A stretch of DNA of 64,000 bases, taken from positions 1 through 64,000 of the forward strand of contig CAZJLO010000001.1 in the NCBI GenBank assembly GCA_964547105.1, read 5' to 3'. A program made the translations under genes and the position numbers. Below the pieces are notes generated by a model that did no database searches, was not told the DNA's origin, and saw nothing but the letters and a program-made list of their open reading frames with translations. This DNA is from RXOA01 sp964547105. Its GTDB lineage: Bacteria > Bipolaricaulota > Bipolaricaulia > UBA7950 > UBA9294. Below are positions 25,025 through 34,312 of the stretch, in pieces (positions within the stretch are counted from its first letter, which is position 1; every line of letters begins with the position of its first letter).

Positions 25025-26776
25025 ATGGTCGATCGAGATACTGTGGATCAGATCAAGCAACACCTCGATTTGGTCGCCGTTCTCTCCCGATACATCACGC
25101 TGACGCCATCGGGCAAGAACTACAAAGGGCGCTGCCCTTTTCACAAAGACGACACGCCATCTCTGGTTGTTAGCCCTGAGCGGGGGCTCTGGCATTGCTT
25201 CGGATGCAACGAAGGTGGTGACTTGTTTGCGTTCGTGATGAAAATCGAACGTCTGACATTTCCCGAAACGCTTGAGCGTCTTGCGGCCGAGGCCGGCGTC
25301 TCCTTGCCGAGAAGCGGTTCCCGCAGCAACAAGCGCGCCGAATCCCAGGCGATCCTTGCCGCTGCGACAACCCTGTACGCGGAGCAACTCCACAACCACC
25401 ATGATGCAGAGGAAGTGCGCGCATACCTGCGATCCCGCGGCTTCGGCAAAGCAAGCTGGGACCGGTTCGGTCTTGGCTACTCCCTACCACGGTGGGACGG
25501 GCTGAAGGCAGCTCTGGGGACGAAGTTTACGGCCAAGCAACTCCTCGCCGCCGGCTTGCTGACTGAGAGCAAGGGGCGGACGTACGACCGCTTCCGCGGG
25601 CGAGTGATGTTTCCGATCTACAACATTTCGGGGATTCCGATCGCATTTGGCGGCCGCACCCTCGACGGCGAGCCGAAGTACCTGAATTCTCCGGCCACTG
25701 CCGGTTTCGACAAAGGGCAGCACCTCTACGGGCTCCACTGGGCCCGCGAAGCGATCCAAGCGTCGGGGACGGCTGTCTTAGTCGAAGGGTACACCGATGT
25801 CCTGTCGCTGCACATCGCGGGGATCATTGAAGCAATTGGCGGCATGGGAACGGCCCTAACCGAGAGACAAGCACAGCTTCTTGCTCGGTTCGGCACCGAA
25901 GTGATTCTTGTGTATGACCGGGATGCTGCGGGAGACGCGGCGGCGCTTCGCGGGATGGGCATCCTGCGCAACACGGGCGTGGAAGTCCGAGTCGCCCGCC
26001 TGCCGGAGGGAGAGGATCCTGATAGCTGCGTTCGGGAAATGGGGGCGGACGGATTCCGCAGATTCCTCGAGCAGGCAATCACATTTCGGGATTTCTTCAT
26101 CGAAGGGCTTGAGAGCCGCTTTGATATTCGCACGCCCCAAGGCAAGAGCGCTGCATTGGAGGAGTCAAAGAACGTCTTCCAGACACTGACCAACATTCCG
26201 GTGCGCGAGGAGCTCTCAACACAGATCGCCGAGCTTCTCGGCCTGTCTCGAGATGATGTTCGCCGCGAACTTGATCCACGCAGCGTCCACCGGAGTACCG
26301 TGCGAAGCAGTGTCCCTCATCAGGCAACATGGCAGCCCGATACCGTGCTTCTTGCCCTTGTCCTCCGCTCTTGCATTCCCTGGTCCAGAATTGATGATCT
26401 TGTTTCTCCGGCAGTGTTTCCGCCTGCGCTACGTCCGCTGGCGGAAGCGCTTGCCGATTCCGCCGAGGGTGAGATCCAAGCGTCATCGGATATCATTGCT
26501 CAGTTGCCGCCAGAAGTGGTGCCTACGGCAAGTGAGCTCGTTCTTAGGCCTTTGCCGTTCGACGAAGAGAATGCGGAACAAGTGAAGAAGGCGGTGCATG
26601 ATGCGCTCGCTCGTATGGTTGAGGCTCCGGCCGTAGAGCGGAAACTGAGCGAGCTTCGTCAGCAGATGGCGGATTGCGTTGCGAACGAAGACCGTGAGCA
26701 GCTGGACAGTCTCCAGCGCCGTTATAGCGCGTTGATTGTCGAACGCAACCGCCTGGCAAAGGGGGGCAAGGCGTGA
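25025..26776 (+). CDS. dnaG: DNA primase
   Basis: A 583-residue primase that makes RNA primers at the replication fork. The CHC2 zinc finger is at residues about 37-65 (GRCPFHKDDTPS and WHCFGCNEGGD). The catalytic core 'FRGRVMFPIYNISGIPIAFGGR' is followed by the Toprim motif VLVEGYTDVLSLH near 258 and 'VYDRDAAGDAAALR' near 296. The C-terminal part, which would contact the helicase, is divergent. rpoD follows by a GTGA overlap, the core of the classic macromolecular-synthesis operon, but rpsU, which precedes dnaG in E. coli, is not here. Confidence 0.97.
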   Translation: MVDRDTVDQIKQHLDLVAVLSRYITLTPSGKNYKGRCPFHKDDTPSLVVSPERGLWHCFGCNEGGDLFAFVMKIERLTFPETLERLAAEAGVSLPRSGSRSNKRAESQAILAAATTLYAEQLHNHHDAEEVRAYLRSRGFGKASWDRFGLGYSLPRWDGLKAALGTKFTAKQLLAAGLLTESKGRTYDRFRGRVMFPIYNISGIPIAFGGRTLDGEPKYLNSPATAGFDKGQHLYGLHWAREAIQASGTAVLVEGYTDVLSLHIAGIIEAIGGMGTALTERQAQLLARFGTEVILVYDRDAAGDAAALRGMGILRNTGVEVRVARLPEGEDPDSCVREMGADGFRRFLEQAITFRDFFIEGLESRFDIRTPQGKSAALEESKNVFQTLTNIPVREELSTQIAELLGLSRDDVRRELDPRSVHRSTVRSSVPHQATWQPDTVLLALVLRSCIPWSRIDDLVSPAVFPPALRPLAEALADSAEGEIQASSDIIAQLPPEVVPTASELVLRPLPFDEENAEQVKKAVHDALARMVEAPAVERKLSELRQQMADCVANEDREQLDSLQRRYSALIVERNRLAKGGKA

Positions 26777-28173
26777 CGCTCAGCGAATCGGCGAAATCAC
26801 CGGACCAACCTGACAGCGAAACGAAGAGACCGGTCGGGAGCAACGCGGAAGACTTCGCCCCCACCTACGAGATCGATCCGGATACGGAGGAAATCCTCGC
26901 CGAGGAGGAACTTCCCGTATCGCCCGAAGAAGACCTCGACGAGATGACCGAAGATGAAGACCTTCTTGATGAATCGTCGAATCTCATGTCGGAGTCGGAT
27001 GCTCTTCTGATCAAAGACAATCCGATTTCAGCCCGACGGCGTACATCCCGCGGTGCCCGGCCTCGCTCGCTTGATGACCTGGCCGGCGGGCGCGAAGATC
27101 CTGTCAAGACCTACTTGCGCGAAATCGGCAAGGTGCCGCTGTTGACCAAGGAAGAAGAAGTCCAATTGGCGATGGCAATGGAGGCGGGGATCTATTCGGA
27201 GCTCACGCGAGCCAAGCGGACTGGTGAAGCGGCCGTTGCCAGCCTCGCCGCGCAAAACGAAGACGCTTCCGTCCAGACCAACATCACCGAGAACAAGCTA
27301 CTCGAAGACCTTATCGAGAAGGGCCAACAAGCCGCGGAATTGCTTCAATCGTTCCCGCTGGATGGACAAGAGATCATCCCCCTGCCGGCCACCGTGTCGG
27401 AAGAGGATCTCTCCACACTGATCCAGCGCGGGCAGGCAGCACGAGAACGGCTCACCGTCTCCAACCTCCGACTCGTCGTTTCAATTGCCAAACGCTACAT
27501 GAACCGCGGACTGTCGTTCCTCGATCTCATCCAAGAAGGAAACATGGGATTGATGAAGGCAGTCGAGAAATTCGACTACACCAGAGGCTACAAGTTCTCG
27601 ACCTACGCCACCTGGTGGATTCGTCAAGCGATCACACGAGCGATTGCAGATCAATCGAGAACCATCCGCGTTCCGGTCCACATGATCGAGACGGTTCGCG
27701 AGTTGAATCGCGTCAAGCGTGAGTACATCCAATCACACGGCAATGCTCCGACATTGGAGGATCTGTCGAAACTCACCGGGATGTCCATCGACAAGATCAA
27801 GAAGGTGGAGAACGTCTCTCAATACACCGCTTCGCTGGAGCGTCCAATCGGAGACGAAGACGAAGACACGCTCGGCGACTTCATCGAAGATCCATCAGCA
27901 CCGTCTCCGACCAAGGAGACATTCCGAATGTTCCTCAAGGAGCAGCTCAATCGGGCGCTTGAGCAACTGGATGAGCGCGAGCGAGAGATTCTCCGGTTAC
28001 GGTACGGTCTCGATGACGATCATCCGCGCACGCTCAAGGATGTTTCGCTGAAATTCAATATCACCCGCGAGCGCGTGCGCCAGATCGAGATCAAGGCAAT
28101 CGAGAAGCTCAAACATCCTTCGCGACGTGCCGAACTCAAGAAATTCCGCGAACTGCTTCTCGGAGAAGAGTAA
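26773..28173 (+). CDS. rpoD: Primary RNA polymerase sigma factor (sigma-70)
   Basis: A 466-residue housekeeping sigma factor. GTG overlaps the dnaG stop. The first 90 residues are an acidic, low-complexity tail (runs of Glu and Asp) in place of a recognisable region 1.1. Region 1.2 is 'EDPVKTYLREIGKVPLLTKEEE'. Region 2 includes 'YKFSTYATWWIRQAITRAIADQSRTIRVP', which binds core enzyme and the -10 element. Region 3 follows, and region 4.2 has 'TLKDVSLKFNITRERVRQIE', the -35 recognition helix. The normal regions 2.4 and 4.2 justify searching the window with TTGACA/TATAAT rules. Confidence 0.98.
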   Translation: MTLSESAKSPDQPDSETKRPVGSNAEDFAPTYEIDPDTEEILAEEELPVSPEEDLDEMTEDEDLLDESSNLMSESDALLIKDNPISARRRTSRGARPRSLDDLAGGREDPVKTYLREIGKVPLLTKEEEVQLAMAMEAGIYSELTRAKRTGEAAVASLAAQNEDASVQTNITENKLLEDLIEKGQQAAELLQSFPLDGQEIIPLPATVSEEDLSTLIQRGQAARERLTVSNLRLVVSIAKRYMNRGLSFLDLIQEGNMGLMKAVEKFDYTRGYKFSTYATWWIRQAITRAIADQSRTIRVPVHMIETVRELNRVKREYIQSHGNAPTLEDLSKLTGMSIDKIKKVENVSQYTASLERPIGDEDEDTLGDFIEDPSAPSPTKETFRMFLKEQLNRALEQLDEREREILRLRYGLDDDHPRTLKDVSLKFNITRERVRQIEIKAIEKLKHPSRRAELKKFRELLLGEE

Positions 28174-28194
28174 GGCGGGGAGAGGATCAAGCTT

Positions 28195-29166
28195 GTGATC
28201 GCGTTTTCGATCCAGCCCGGTCGAAATCCAGGGGAACGCCGCGATGTTCTTGTGATTGTCGGCGCAACAGCAACGGGAAAATCCGCTGTCGGGTTGGAGG
28301 TCGCAGCCCGGCTCGGCGGAGAGATCATCTCCGCCGATTCCCGCGCTTTCTTCCGTGGGATGGATATCCTGACCGACAAGCCGAGCCGCGATGACCGGGA
28401 GCACGTGCCGCATCATCTTCTGGACATCTGCTCGTTCGCCGATTCCTACGACGCGATGCGTTTTCGCCAAGACGCCGATCAAGCCGTCCGCGACATTCTC
28501 CGCCGCGATCGGATCCCGGTCGTCGTCGGCGGTGGCACACTGTACATCGCCGCGATCGTCACGGGGTTGTTTCGAGGACCATCCGCCGATCCCATGCTGC
28601 GATCCAACCTGTCCCAACAGCCGATCGAGCAGCTTCATGCAATGCTTCGCCGCGTCGATCCCGTGTCCGCGCAGCGGATTCATCCCAACGACCGATTGAG
28701 GGTTATCCGCGCATTGGAGGTCCATCGGAAAACCGGCACGCCCATCTCCAACTTGCAGACCCGTGCCGTGCCGCTCGACTACGCATTCCATGGGTTCGTG
28801 CTCAACCGGGATCGCGACGACCATCGTCGAGCGATTGCCGCGCGGGTGGAGAACATGGTGTCGTCGGGCCTGGTCGATGAGGTCAAGGCGCTGAAGAACG
28901 CGGGACTCCGACCTATGATGCAGGCATTCCGAACGATTGGGGTTGCCGAGGCACTTGCCTTCCTTGACGGAGAGATCGATGAAGCGGCGCTTCGGCAGCA
29001 GCTGGCCAATCGGACCTGGGCGCTCGCGCGTCGACAGATCGCATGGTTTCGGAGGCTGGAGGGATTCCGATGGATCGAAATCGGGAGCCGCAGTCATGGT
29101 GACGTGGCACAAGAGATCCTTGATCAGCTTCCCGGCCGTGGGTGGCTCTCCGAGGAGAAACGATGA
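28195..29166 (+). CDS. miaA: tRNA dimethylallyltransferase
   Basis: A 323-residue enzyme that adds a dimethylallyl group to A37 of tRNAs reading UNN codons. P-loop GATATGKSAVG near residue 23 (usually GPTASGKT), 'IISADSRAFFRGMDILTDKP' near 44 with the catalytic Asp, 'HHLLDI' near 70 and 'VVVGGGTLYI' near 108 define the family. Start is GTG, after GGGGAGAGGA. Its stop overlaps the following nnr gene by ATGA. It follows rpoD by 21 bases. Confidence 0.97.
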   Translation: MIAFSIQPGRNPGERRDVLVIVGATATGKSAVGLEVAARLGGEIISADSRAFFRGMDILTDKPSRDDREHVPHHLLDICSFADSYDAMRFRQDADQAVRDILRRDRIPVVVGGGTLYIAAIVTGLFRGPSADPMLRSNLSQQPIEQLHAMLRRVDPVSAQRIHPNDRLRVIRALEVHRKTGTPISNLQTRAVPLDYAFHGFVLNRDRDDHRRAIAARVENMVSSGLVDEVKALKNAGLRPMMQAFRTIGVAEALAFLDGEIDEAALRQQLANRTWALARRQIAWFRRLEGFRWIEIGSRSHGDVAQEILDQLPGRGWLSEEKR

Positions 29167-30797
29167 ACTTCGAGCTTGGGACTTCGCCGACTCTTGTTGT
29201 CTCCGCCGCCGAGCAGAAACGGATTGATCAGCTCGCGTTCGCCAGTGGTGTAGCCGAGCGTTGTTTGATGAACAGCGCCGGACAATCGGCGGCTCGATAT
29301 GTGCTTCGGCACGTTGTTGACAGCCTGTCCTCCAACAGCTTCGTTGTGATCGCCGGCACAGGTGGCAACGGTGGCGACGCGGTCGTGGCCGCCTTGGCGC
29401 TGTCGACGGCGGGACATGTTGTTGAGACCTACTTGGCGGTTCCGCCGGAGCGGATGACCCCGGCGGCGGCGTTCCACGCCCGAAAGCTGATCGAGCGAAT
29501 GCCGAACAACGTTCACGTCCTTAGCGAAAGCCTGTCGGATCTCCAATCGACACTGGCCGCAGCGCTCCAGATGTCAAGCTGCGTGATCGACGGGCTGTTC
29601 GGCAGTGGAACGACTCGGCCGGCAAGCGGCCGTTTCGCGGCGATCATCGACGCGGTGAATCAAGCACCGGGAACGGTGGTTGCCATCGATCTCCCATCCG
29701 GAATCCTTGCTGACCAAGGCGCACGGCCCGGCCCGGCGATCGATGCCGACTACACAGTGGCGATGGGATTTCTCAAGCCAGCACATATTCTCTACCCGGC
29801 GCGCCGGGCCTGCGGCCGGGTTGGGGTTGCCGACGTACCTTACCCCGAACACGTGCTCGCCGACGTCAAGCCCATCGCTGTGGTCCCCGGGGATGTAGCG
29901 CTCCGTTCGTTCCTCCCCGACCGGCCGGAGACGGCCCACAAGGGATGCTTCGGACATGTCCTCGTCGTTGCCGGGTCCCGCGGATTGACCGGAGCAGCGA
30001 TCTTCTGCTGTCGCGCCGCTCTTCGCGCCGGAGCGGGGCTGGTCACGCTCGCCTGCCCTGCATCCCTCGAGCCGGTGTTCGAGGCAACCCTACCCGAGGT
30101 CATCACGGTCGCTCTTCCCGACCGGGACGGCATTCTCGTCAGTGTTGAGACAGTGCGCTTTCGCGATCTGCTGACGACCGTCGATGCAGTCGCCGTTGGT
30201 CCGGGACTCTCTCGTCATCCGTCGCTGACGCCGATCATCGAGCGGTTGGTGGCCGAGGTTCCCGTGCCGCTTGTACTTGATGCCGACGGGCTGTGGCCAT
30301 ACGGAGCCCATCCCGAAAGGATCGCCAATGCACAGGGAGACAGAATCCTCACTCCACACCCCGGCGAGATGTCCCACCTGCTTGACCTGTCGGTGGATGA
30401 GATCGAAGACGCGCGGCTGGAAATCGCGCACGAAGCGGCTCGCACCGCCCATGCCACCGTTGTTCTCAAAGGCGTTCCGACGGTGATCTCCTCGCCGACA
30501 GCCGGACCTCGGGAAGCAACCCTGGTCACGCTCGGCGGCAACCCCGGCCTCGCCACCGGAGGAAGCGGCGATGTTCTCACCGGGCTGATCGCCGGCCTTG
30601 TCGGCCAGGGGATTCCGGCCCATGAGGCCGCCTGTCTTGGCGCCTATCTTCATGCGTCCTGCGCTGACAAGTACTCCGAGACGCAGTCGGCCCGCTCGCT
30701 TGTGCCAAGCGATCTGATCGTCTTGCTGCCGAAGGTTCTCTACGACCTCGAACACGGTCACCCGATCGGCACCGATCGGGAGGTATCTCTCGAATGA
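29163..30797 (+). CDS. nnr: Bifunctional NAD(P)H-hydrate epimerase / ADP-dependent NAD(P)H-hydrate dehydratase
   Basis: A 544-residue fusion that repairs hydrated NAD(P)H. The N-terminal epimerase domain (about 1-215) shows 'GTGGNGGDAVVAALALS' and 'VIDGLFGSGTTRP' and 'AIDLPSGI'. The C-terminal ribokinase-like dehydratase domain (about 235-530) shows 'PHPGEMSHLL', 'VLKGVPTVIS' and 'GNPGLATGGSGDVLTG' with the catalytic Asp. ATG 29163 is chosen for the ATGA overlap with miaA. tatD follows with another ATGA overlap. Confidence 0.96.
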   Translation: MNFELGTSPTLVVSAAEQKRIDQLAFASGVAERCLMNSAGQSAARYVLRHVVDSLSSNSFVVIAGTGGNGGDAVVAALALSTAGHVVETYLAVPPERMTPAAAFHARKLIERMPNNVHVLSESLSDLQSTLAAALQMSSCVIDGLFGSGTTRPASGRFAAIIDAVNQAPGTVVAIDLPSGILADQGARPGPAIDADYTVAMGFLKPAHILYPARRACGRVGVADVPYPEHVLADVKPIAVVPGDVALRSFLPDRPETAHKGCFGHVLVVAGSRGLTGAAIFCCRAALRAGAGLVTLACPASLEPVFEATLPEVITVALPDRDGILVSVETVRFRDLLTTVDAVAVGPGLSRHPSLTPIIERLVAEVPVPLVLDADGLWPYGAHPERIANAQGDRILTPHPGEMSHLLDLSVDEIEDARLEIAHEAARTAHATVVLKGVPTVISSPTAGPREATLVTLGGNPGLATGGSGDVLTGLIAGLVGQGIPAHEAACLGAYLHASCADKYSETQSARSLVPSDLIVLLPKVLYDLEHGHPIGTDREVSLE

Positions 30798-31588
30798 ACC
30801 GCCCCTCCCTCGGAGACGTGGCTGTGTTTGACAGCCACGCACATCTCGATGATCGAGCATTCCGCGATGACCGTGCCGCGGTGATCGCCGACCTGTTCTC
30901 CCGGCGAATCGGCGTCCTGACCGTTGGCATCGACTTGAGGTCGAGCCACGAGGCGGTCAGACTGTCGTCGCGTCATCGCAACATCTGGGCCGCCGTCGGC
31001 ATCCACCCACATAATGCGAAAAATGCCAATCGTTCGGCACTGGATGAACTCGAGCAGCTCGCCCGGCAACACAAGGTCGTGGGAATCGGAGAGATCGGCC
31101 TCGATTACTACCGCGACCTGTCGCCGCGCAACGAGCAGCGTCACGTGTTCGCCGAGCAGCTGATGCTCGCCCGGCGCATCCATCTCCCCGTTGTCATCCA
31201 CAACCGGGAATCGACCGCGGACCTGCTGACAATCCTGCGCCGGGTTGGACCGTCTCACCAGGGGGTGATCCACTCGTTCCTCGGAGACATCGTTCTCGCA
31301 GAGGAGTTTCTCGCTCTGGGATTCCATCTCGGCATCGGCGGGCCGCTTACCTTCAGCAAGAATGATGCTCTCCGCGATGCCGTTCACCGGATTCCGCTCG
31401 ATCGAATCCTCGTCGAGACCGACTGCCCGTATCTGACGCCGGTTCCCCATCGAGGCGAGCGGAATGAACCGGCATATGTCGGACTGGTCGCCCAAGCGAT
31501 CGCCGACATCAAGGAAATCTCCGTCGAGGACGTGGCCCGAAGAACCGCGAAGAACACGATTCAGCTCTTCGCTCTCGCCAAGCGATAG
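30794..31588 (+). CDS. tatD: TatD-family metal-dependent deoxyribonuclease
   Basis: A 264-residue TIM-barrel hydrolase. Metal ligands: FDSHAHLD near residue 14, 'GEIGLDYYRD' near 98, 'PVVIHNRES' near 135, 'VIHSFLGD' near 157 and 'LVETDCPYLTP' near 210. The family contains 3'-5' DNA exonucleases linked to repair of oxidised DNA. ATGA overlap with nnr makes it the last gene of the dnaG-rpoD-miaA-nnr-tatD run. Confidence 0.95.
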   Translation: MNRPSLGDVAVFDSHAHLDDRAFRDDRAAVIADLFSRRIGVLTVGIDLRSSHEAVRLSSRHRNIWAAVGIHPHNAKNANRSALDELEQLARQHKVVGIGEIGLDYYRDLSPRNEQRHVFAEQLMLARRIHLPVVIHNRESTADLLTILRRVGPSHQGVIHSFLGDIVLAEEFLALGFHLGIGGPLTFSKNDALRDAVHRIPLDRILVETDCPYLTPVPHRGERNEPAYVGLVAQAIADIKEISVEDVARRTAKNTIQLFALAKR

Positions 31589-32303
31589 CCGGCCGAATGA
31601 TCTCTTCCCATCGGGCATGACGATTCATCAACAGGACGACTCGTAACTTCCGAGAGGCCTGCCGCAAGGAACCTGTCTCGCAGGGACTCCCGTGTGTAGA
31701 AACCGGAAACTCGCGTTGTCAGGCCGACGAGATCCAAGCGGGGTTGTCTTTAAGGAAGGCGAAGCTCTTGCCAACGTTTCTCGCGCAGCGCTCTTGGTTG
31801 CAGTGGCAGGTGTGCTCGGCGCTCAAAGGGATCAAGCAGGCCGGTCAGCTCGGCCTCGCCGATCCGACATCGGCAAGGCCGCAGACTGCGCATGCCGGAA
31901 TGTCTCCCCCAGGCATGATCGGCATGTCGTCGGGATCGAACCGGCATTTCCTGCGGGATGAACGCTTTGCGATCGAACCCAGGGAACGCCTGATCTCCGG
32001 GGACAATTCAGTCTTGGCACCTGGGATGACGAATGAATTGGAAGTTCGCTGGATCCTCAGGACACAGCTGCTCATCCGATCCGTTGACCGTGTCCTCGCC
32101 GCCGCCGTGCGACCGCATGGCATGCATCGTGCGGCTCCAGCATCCATGCCGAGCTCCCGCGACATTCAAACGGCCCGGCGCGGATGGATAGCCGTCGCCA
32201 CGCGTGGGCTCAATGCGAGTCCTTTAGATCTCGTGAATTCTAGGCTATCATCCGGCAACTCGCTGCGGGCCATGTTGCCCGTCACACTCTTGATGAGGTG
32301 ATT
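31589..32303. other. 715-base stretch without a supported gene
   Basis: Open frames exist on both strands (up to 185 codons on the plus strand at 31744-32301), but none shows a family motif, ribosome site or biased composition, and they overlap each other. I looked for tRNA, RNase P, tmRNA and SRP signatures without success. Only the pckA promoter near the right end is supported. A structured RNA or a decayed gene cannot be ruled out. Confidence 0.6.
32223..32251 (+). promoter_or_regulatory. Candidate pckA promoter
   Basis: TTTAGA at 32223-32228 and TATCAT at 32246-32251 are 17 bases apart. Transcription would start near 32258 and give a leader of about 46 bases ending in GAGG five bases before the ATG. 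Confidence 0.6.
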
Positions 32304-33947
32304 ATGGACTTCGATCGGAGTCTGACACAGGTGTTGGAACGCTCGGACGTGGTGACAAACCCGTCTCGGGTCCGAATGATCCAGGATTCAGTCGCGCACA
32401 AGGAGGCGGTAGCCAGCGCCTGCGGCGCGCTCGCCACGTGGACGCCATCGGAATCGACCGGCCGAAGCCCAAAGGACACCCTCTGCGTCCGCCGCCCCGC
32501 AAGCGCTGCGGCGATTGACTGGGATTCCCCGAACAACATTCCGATCGACGAAGAAACGTTCGACATGATCCTCGAGGACGCGCTCGCTTTGCTCAACAAG
32601 AAGCAACGCATCTACGAGATCGATCGAGTCGTCGGCGCCGATTCATCGTACACCCTCCCGGTCAAACTGGTCACCGATCGTGCACTGACCGCGCTTTTCG
32701 CCGACAACATGTTCCGCGCGATGCCCGACAACCTCTCCCAAAGCGTGTTCGCTGATCGCCCATTCCGACTGCTTGTCGTTCCGTACGACAAGCTTGATGC
32801 AAAACGATATGAGGGGCGCCTCCGGGTCGATCCCCGTTTGGGACACACATCAACCATGGTCATCGGCATGGATTTCGATCGCCGCATCGGCGTGGTTTAC
32901 GGCTCAGCCTACGGCGGATCAGTCAAGAAGCTGGTGTTCACCGTGATGAACTACTACCTTCCCGCCGAAGGAATCCTGCCGCTTCACTGCTCGGCGAACG
33001 AGGGCCCCGACGGTACCACCGCTCTCCTCTTAGGCCTTTCGGGAACCGGGAAGACAACCCTCTCCGCCGATCCACGACGTGCGCTACTCGGCGATGACGA
33101 GCACGGATGGAACGACCGAGGGATTGCGAACTTCGAGAACGGCTGCTACGCGAAGCTGATCGATCTCGATCCTGCCAAGGAACCGGAGATCTACAACGCC
33201 GTCATGCACGAAGATACCCCGGAAGAGCACGGCGCAATTGTCGAGAACGCAATGATCTATCCCAACGGAAAGTTCGATCTGTATGACGATCGATTCACAC
33301 CCAATTCAAGGGGCTCCTATCCTCTCGCGTTCTTGTCCAATGTCAAGCCGTCCTCTGCCGGAGGGCACCCGAAGACCATTCTGTTCCTGACCGCTGATGC
33401 GAACGGGGTACTGCCGCCGATCTCCCGATTGACCAAAGAGCAAGCGATGCTCTGGTTCCTGATGGGCTATACCAGCAAGCTCGCAGGAACGGAAACGGGG
33501 ATCGTCGAGCCGAAGACAACGTTTTCTCGCTTCTTCGGCGAGCCTTTCATGCCGAGGAATCCGGATGTGTACGCGCGGATGCTTGGAGAGAAACTGGATC
33601 GACACAACACGGATGTCTATTTGGTGAACACCGGCTGGAGCGGTGGGCCGTACGGCGAAGCGAAACGAATGGACATCCGTCTCACTCGATCGATGGTTCA
33701 TGCGGCGTTGTCCGGGGAGCTGCGATCCACGGCCTACGAAGAGGACGCGACGTTCCACGTATCGATTCCCACGGATTGCCCGGGCGTTCCGGCAGAGATT
33801 CTCAATCCGCGGAATACGTGGCAGGACAAGTTGGCCTACGATGCCCGCGCTGTCAAACTTGCCCGCGAGTTCTCCGATCATTTCGACAAAGCGTACGCCG
33901 GCAAGGGGATCGACCCATCCGTGATCTCGCAATGCCCAGGGAAATAG
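32304..33947 (+). CDS. pckA: Phosphoenolpyruvate carboxykinase (ATP)
   Basis: A 547-residue enzyme that interconverts oxaloacetate plus ATP and PEP plus CO2. The ATP-type is shown by the kinase-1a loop GLSGTGKTTLSADP near residue 247, kinase-2 'LGDDEHGW' near 263, and 'GSAYGGSVKKLVFTVMNYYLP' near 200 with the metal and substrate Lys. 'FSRFFGEPF' stands where the family usually has 'FSACFGEPF'. ATG 32304 has GAGG upstream; GTG 32298 is an in-frame alternative. It stands alone, with its own promoter, and a long hairpin follows at 33984-34020. It suggests gluconeogenic growth or PEP-linked anaplerosis. Confidence 0.97.
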   Translation: MDFDRSLTQVLERSDVVTNPSRVRMIQDSVAHKEAVASACGALATWTPSESTGRSPKDTLCVRRPASAAAIDWDSPNNIPIDEETFDMILEDALALLNKKQRIYEIDRVVGADSSYTLPVKLVTDRALTALFADNMFRAMPDNLSQSVFADRPFRLLVVPYDKLDAKRYEGRLRVDPRLGHTSTMVIGMDFDRRIGVVYGSAYGGSVKKLVFTVMNYYLPAEGILPLHCSANEGPDGTTALLLGLSGTGKTTLSADPRRALLGDDEHGWNDRGIANFENGCYAKLIDLDPAKEPEIYNAVMHEDTPEEHGAIVENAMIYPNGKFDLYDDRFTPNSRGSYPLAFLSNVKPSSAGGHPKTILFLTADANGVLPPISRLTKEQAMLWFLMGYTSKLAGTETGIVEPKTTFSRFFGEPFMPRNPDVYARMLGEKLDRHNTDVYLVNTGWSGGPYGEAKRMDIRLTRSMVHAALSGELRSTAYEEDATFHVSIPTDCPGVPAEILNPRNTWQDKLAYDARAVKLAREFSDHFDKAYAGKGIDPSVISQCPGK

Positions 33948-33983
33948 CCACGGCAAGACTCCGGCAGAACACACGAGCGGCGA

Positions 33984-34031
33984 GCGCGCTCATCGAACAC
34001 CCGTTGTTCGATGAGCGCGCCGTTCTTGCCA
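33984..34031 (+). terminator. Long hairpin after pckA, probable terminator
   Basis: GCGCGCTCATCGAACA (33984-33999) and its exact complement (34005-34020) form a perfect 16-base stem with loop CCCGT. The downstream tract CGTTCTTGCC has few Ts, so termination may be weak or the hairpin may mainly protect the 3' end. Confidence 0.7.
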
Positions 34032-34195
34032 CATCTTCCCGATCCGACAGCAAGTTCAGTTGGCGGATCATCACAGCAAGCGACAGTTAGGAACGTCACA
34101 CTGTGTTTTCTTCTCAGCTGGCAATCGTCGCGATCTTGTCGACGCAATGACGTTCTTGTTGATCTTTTGTACCTACTGAGAGAACTTCCTATGGA

Positions 34196-34224
34196 TTGAC
34201 GAGGTCACAGTGTTCTGTTATCAT
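34196..34224 (+). promoter_or_regulatory. Strong candidate promoter for the YhbD/bactofilin operon
   Basis: TTGACG at 34196-34201 and TATCAT at 34219-34224, 17 bases apart, are among the best sigma-70 matches in the window. The leader would be about 80 bases. Confidence 0.65.
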
Positions 34225-34312
34225 CTTTCTCGACGACCGGATCTGACGGTCCGCCTGGCGCGGATCGTGGCTGCGGTCGCATGGAACAACCGTGATGGAG
34301 GTAGACGTGGAT

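Larger units (their letters stand above)
33948..34312. other. Intergenic region between pckA and the YhbD-like gene
   Basis: 365 bases with no supported gene. It holds a 16-base-pair hairpin close to the pckA stop and a strong promoter for the next operon. The stretch 34021-34195 has nothing I can name. Confidence 0.7.

Noticed and set aside
31900..31990. tRNA-like TTCGATC motifs on the minus strand
   Set aside because: The flanking bases do not form a T-arm or an acceptor stem, and no cloverleaf can be drawn.
31744..32301. 185-codon plus-strand frame between tatD and pckA
   Set aside because: No ribosome site, no recognisable motif, and it overlaps equally long minus-strand frames. It also runs through the pckA promoter.
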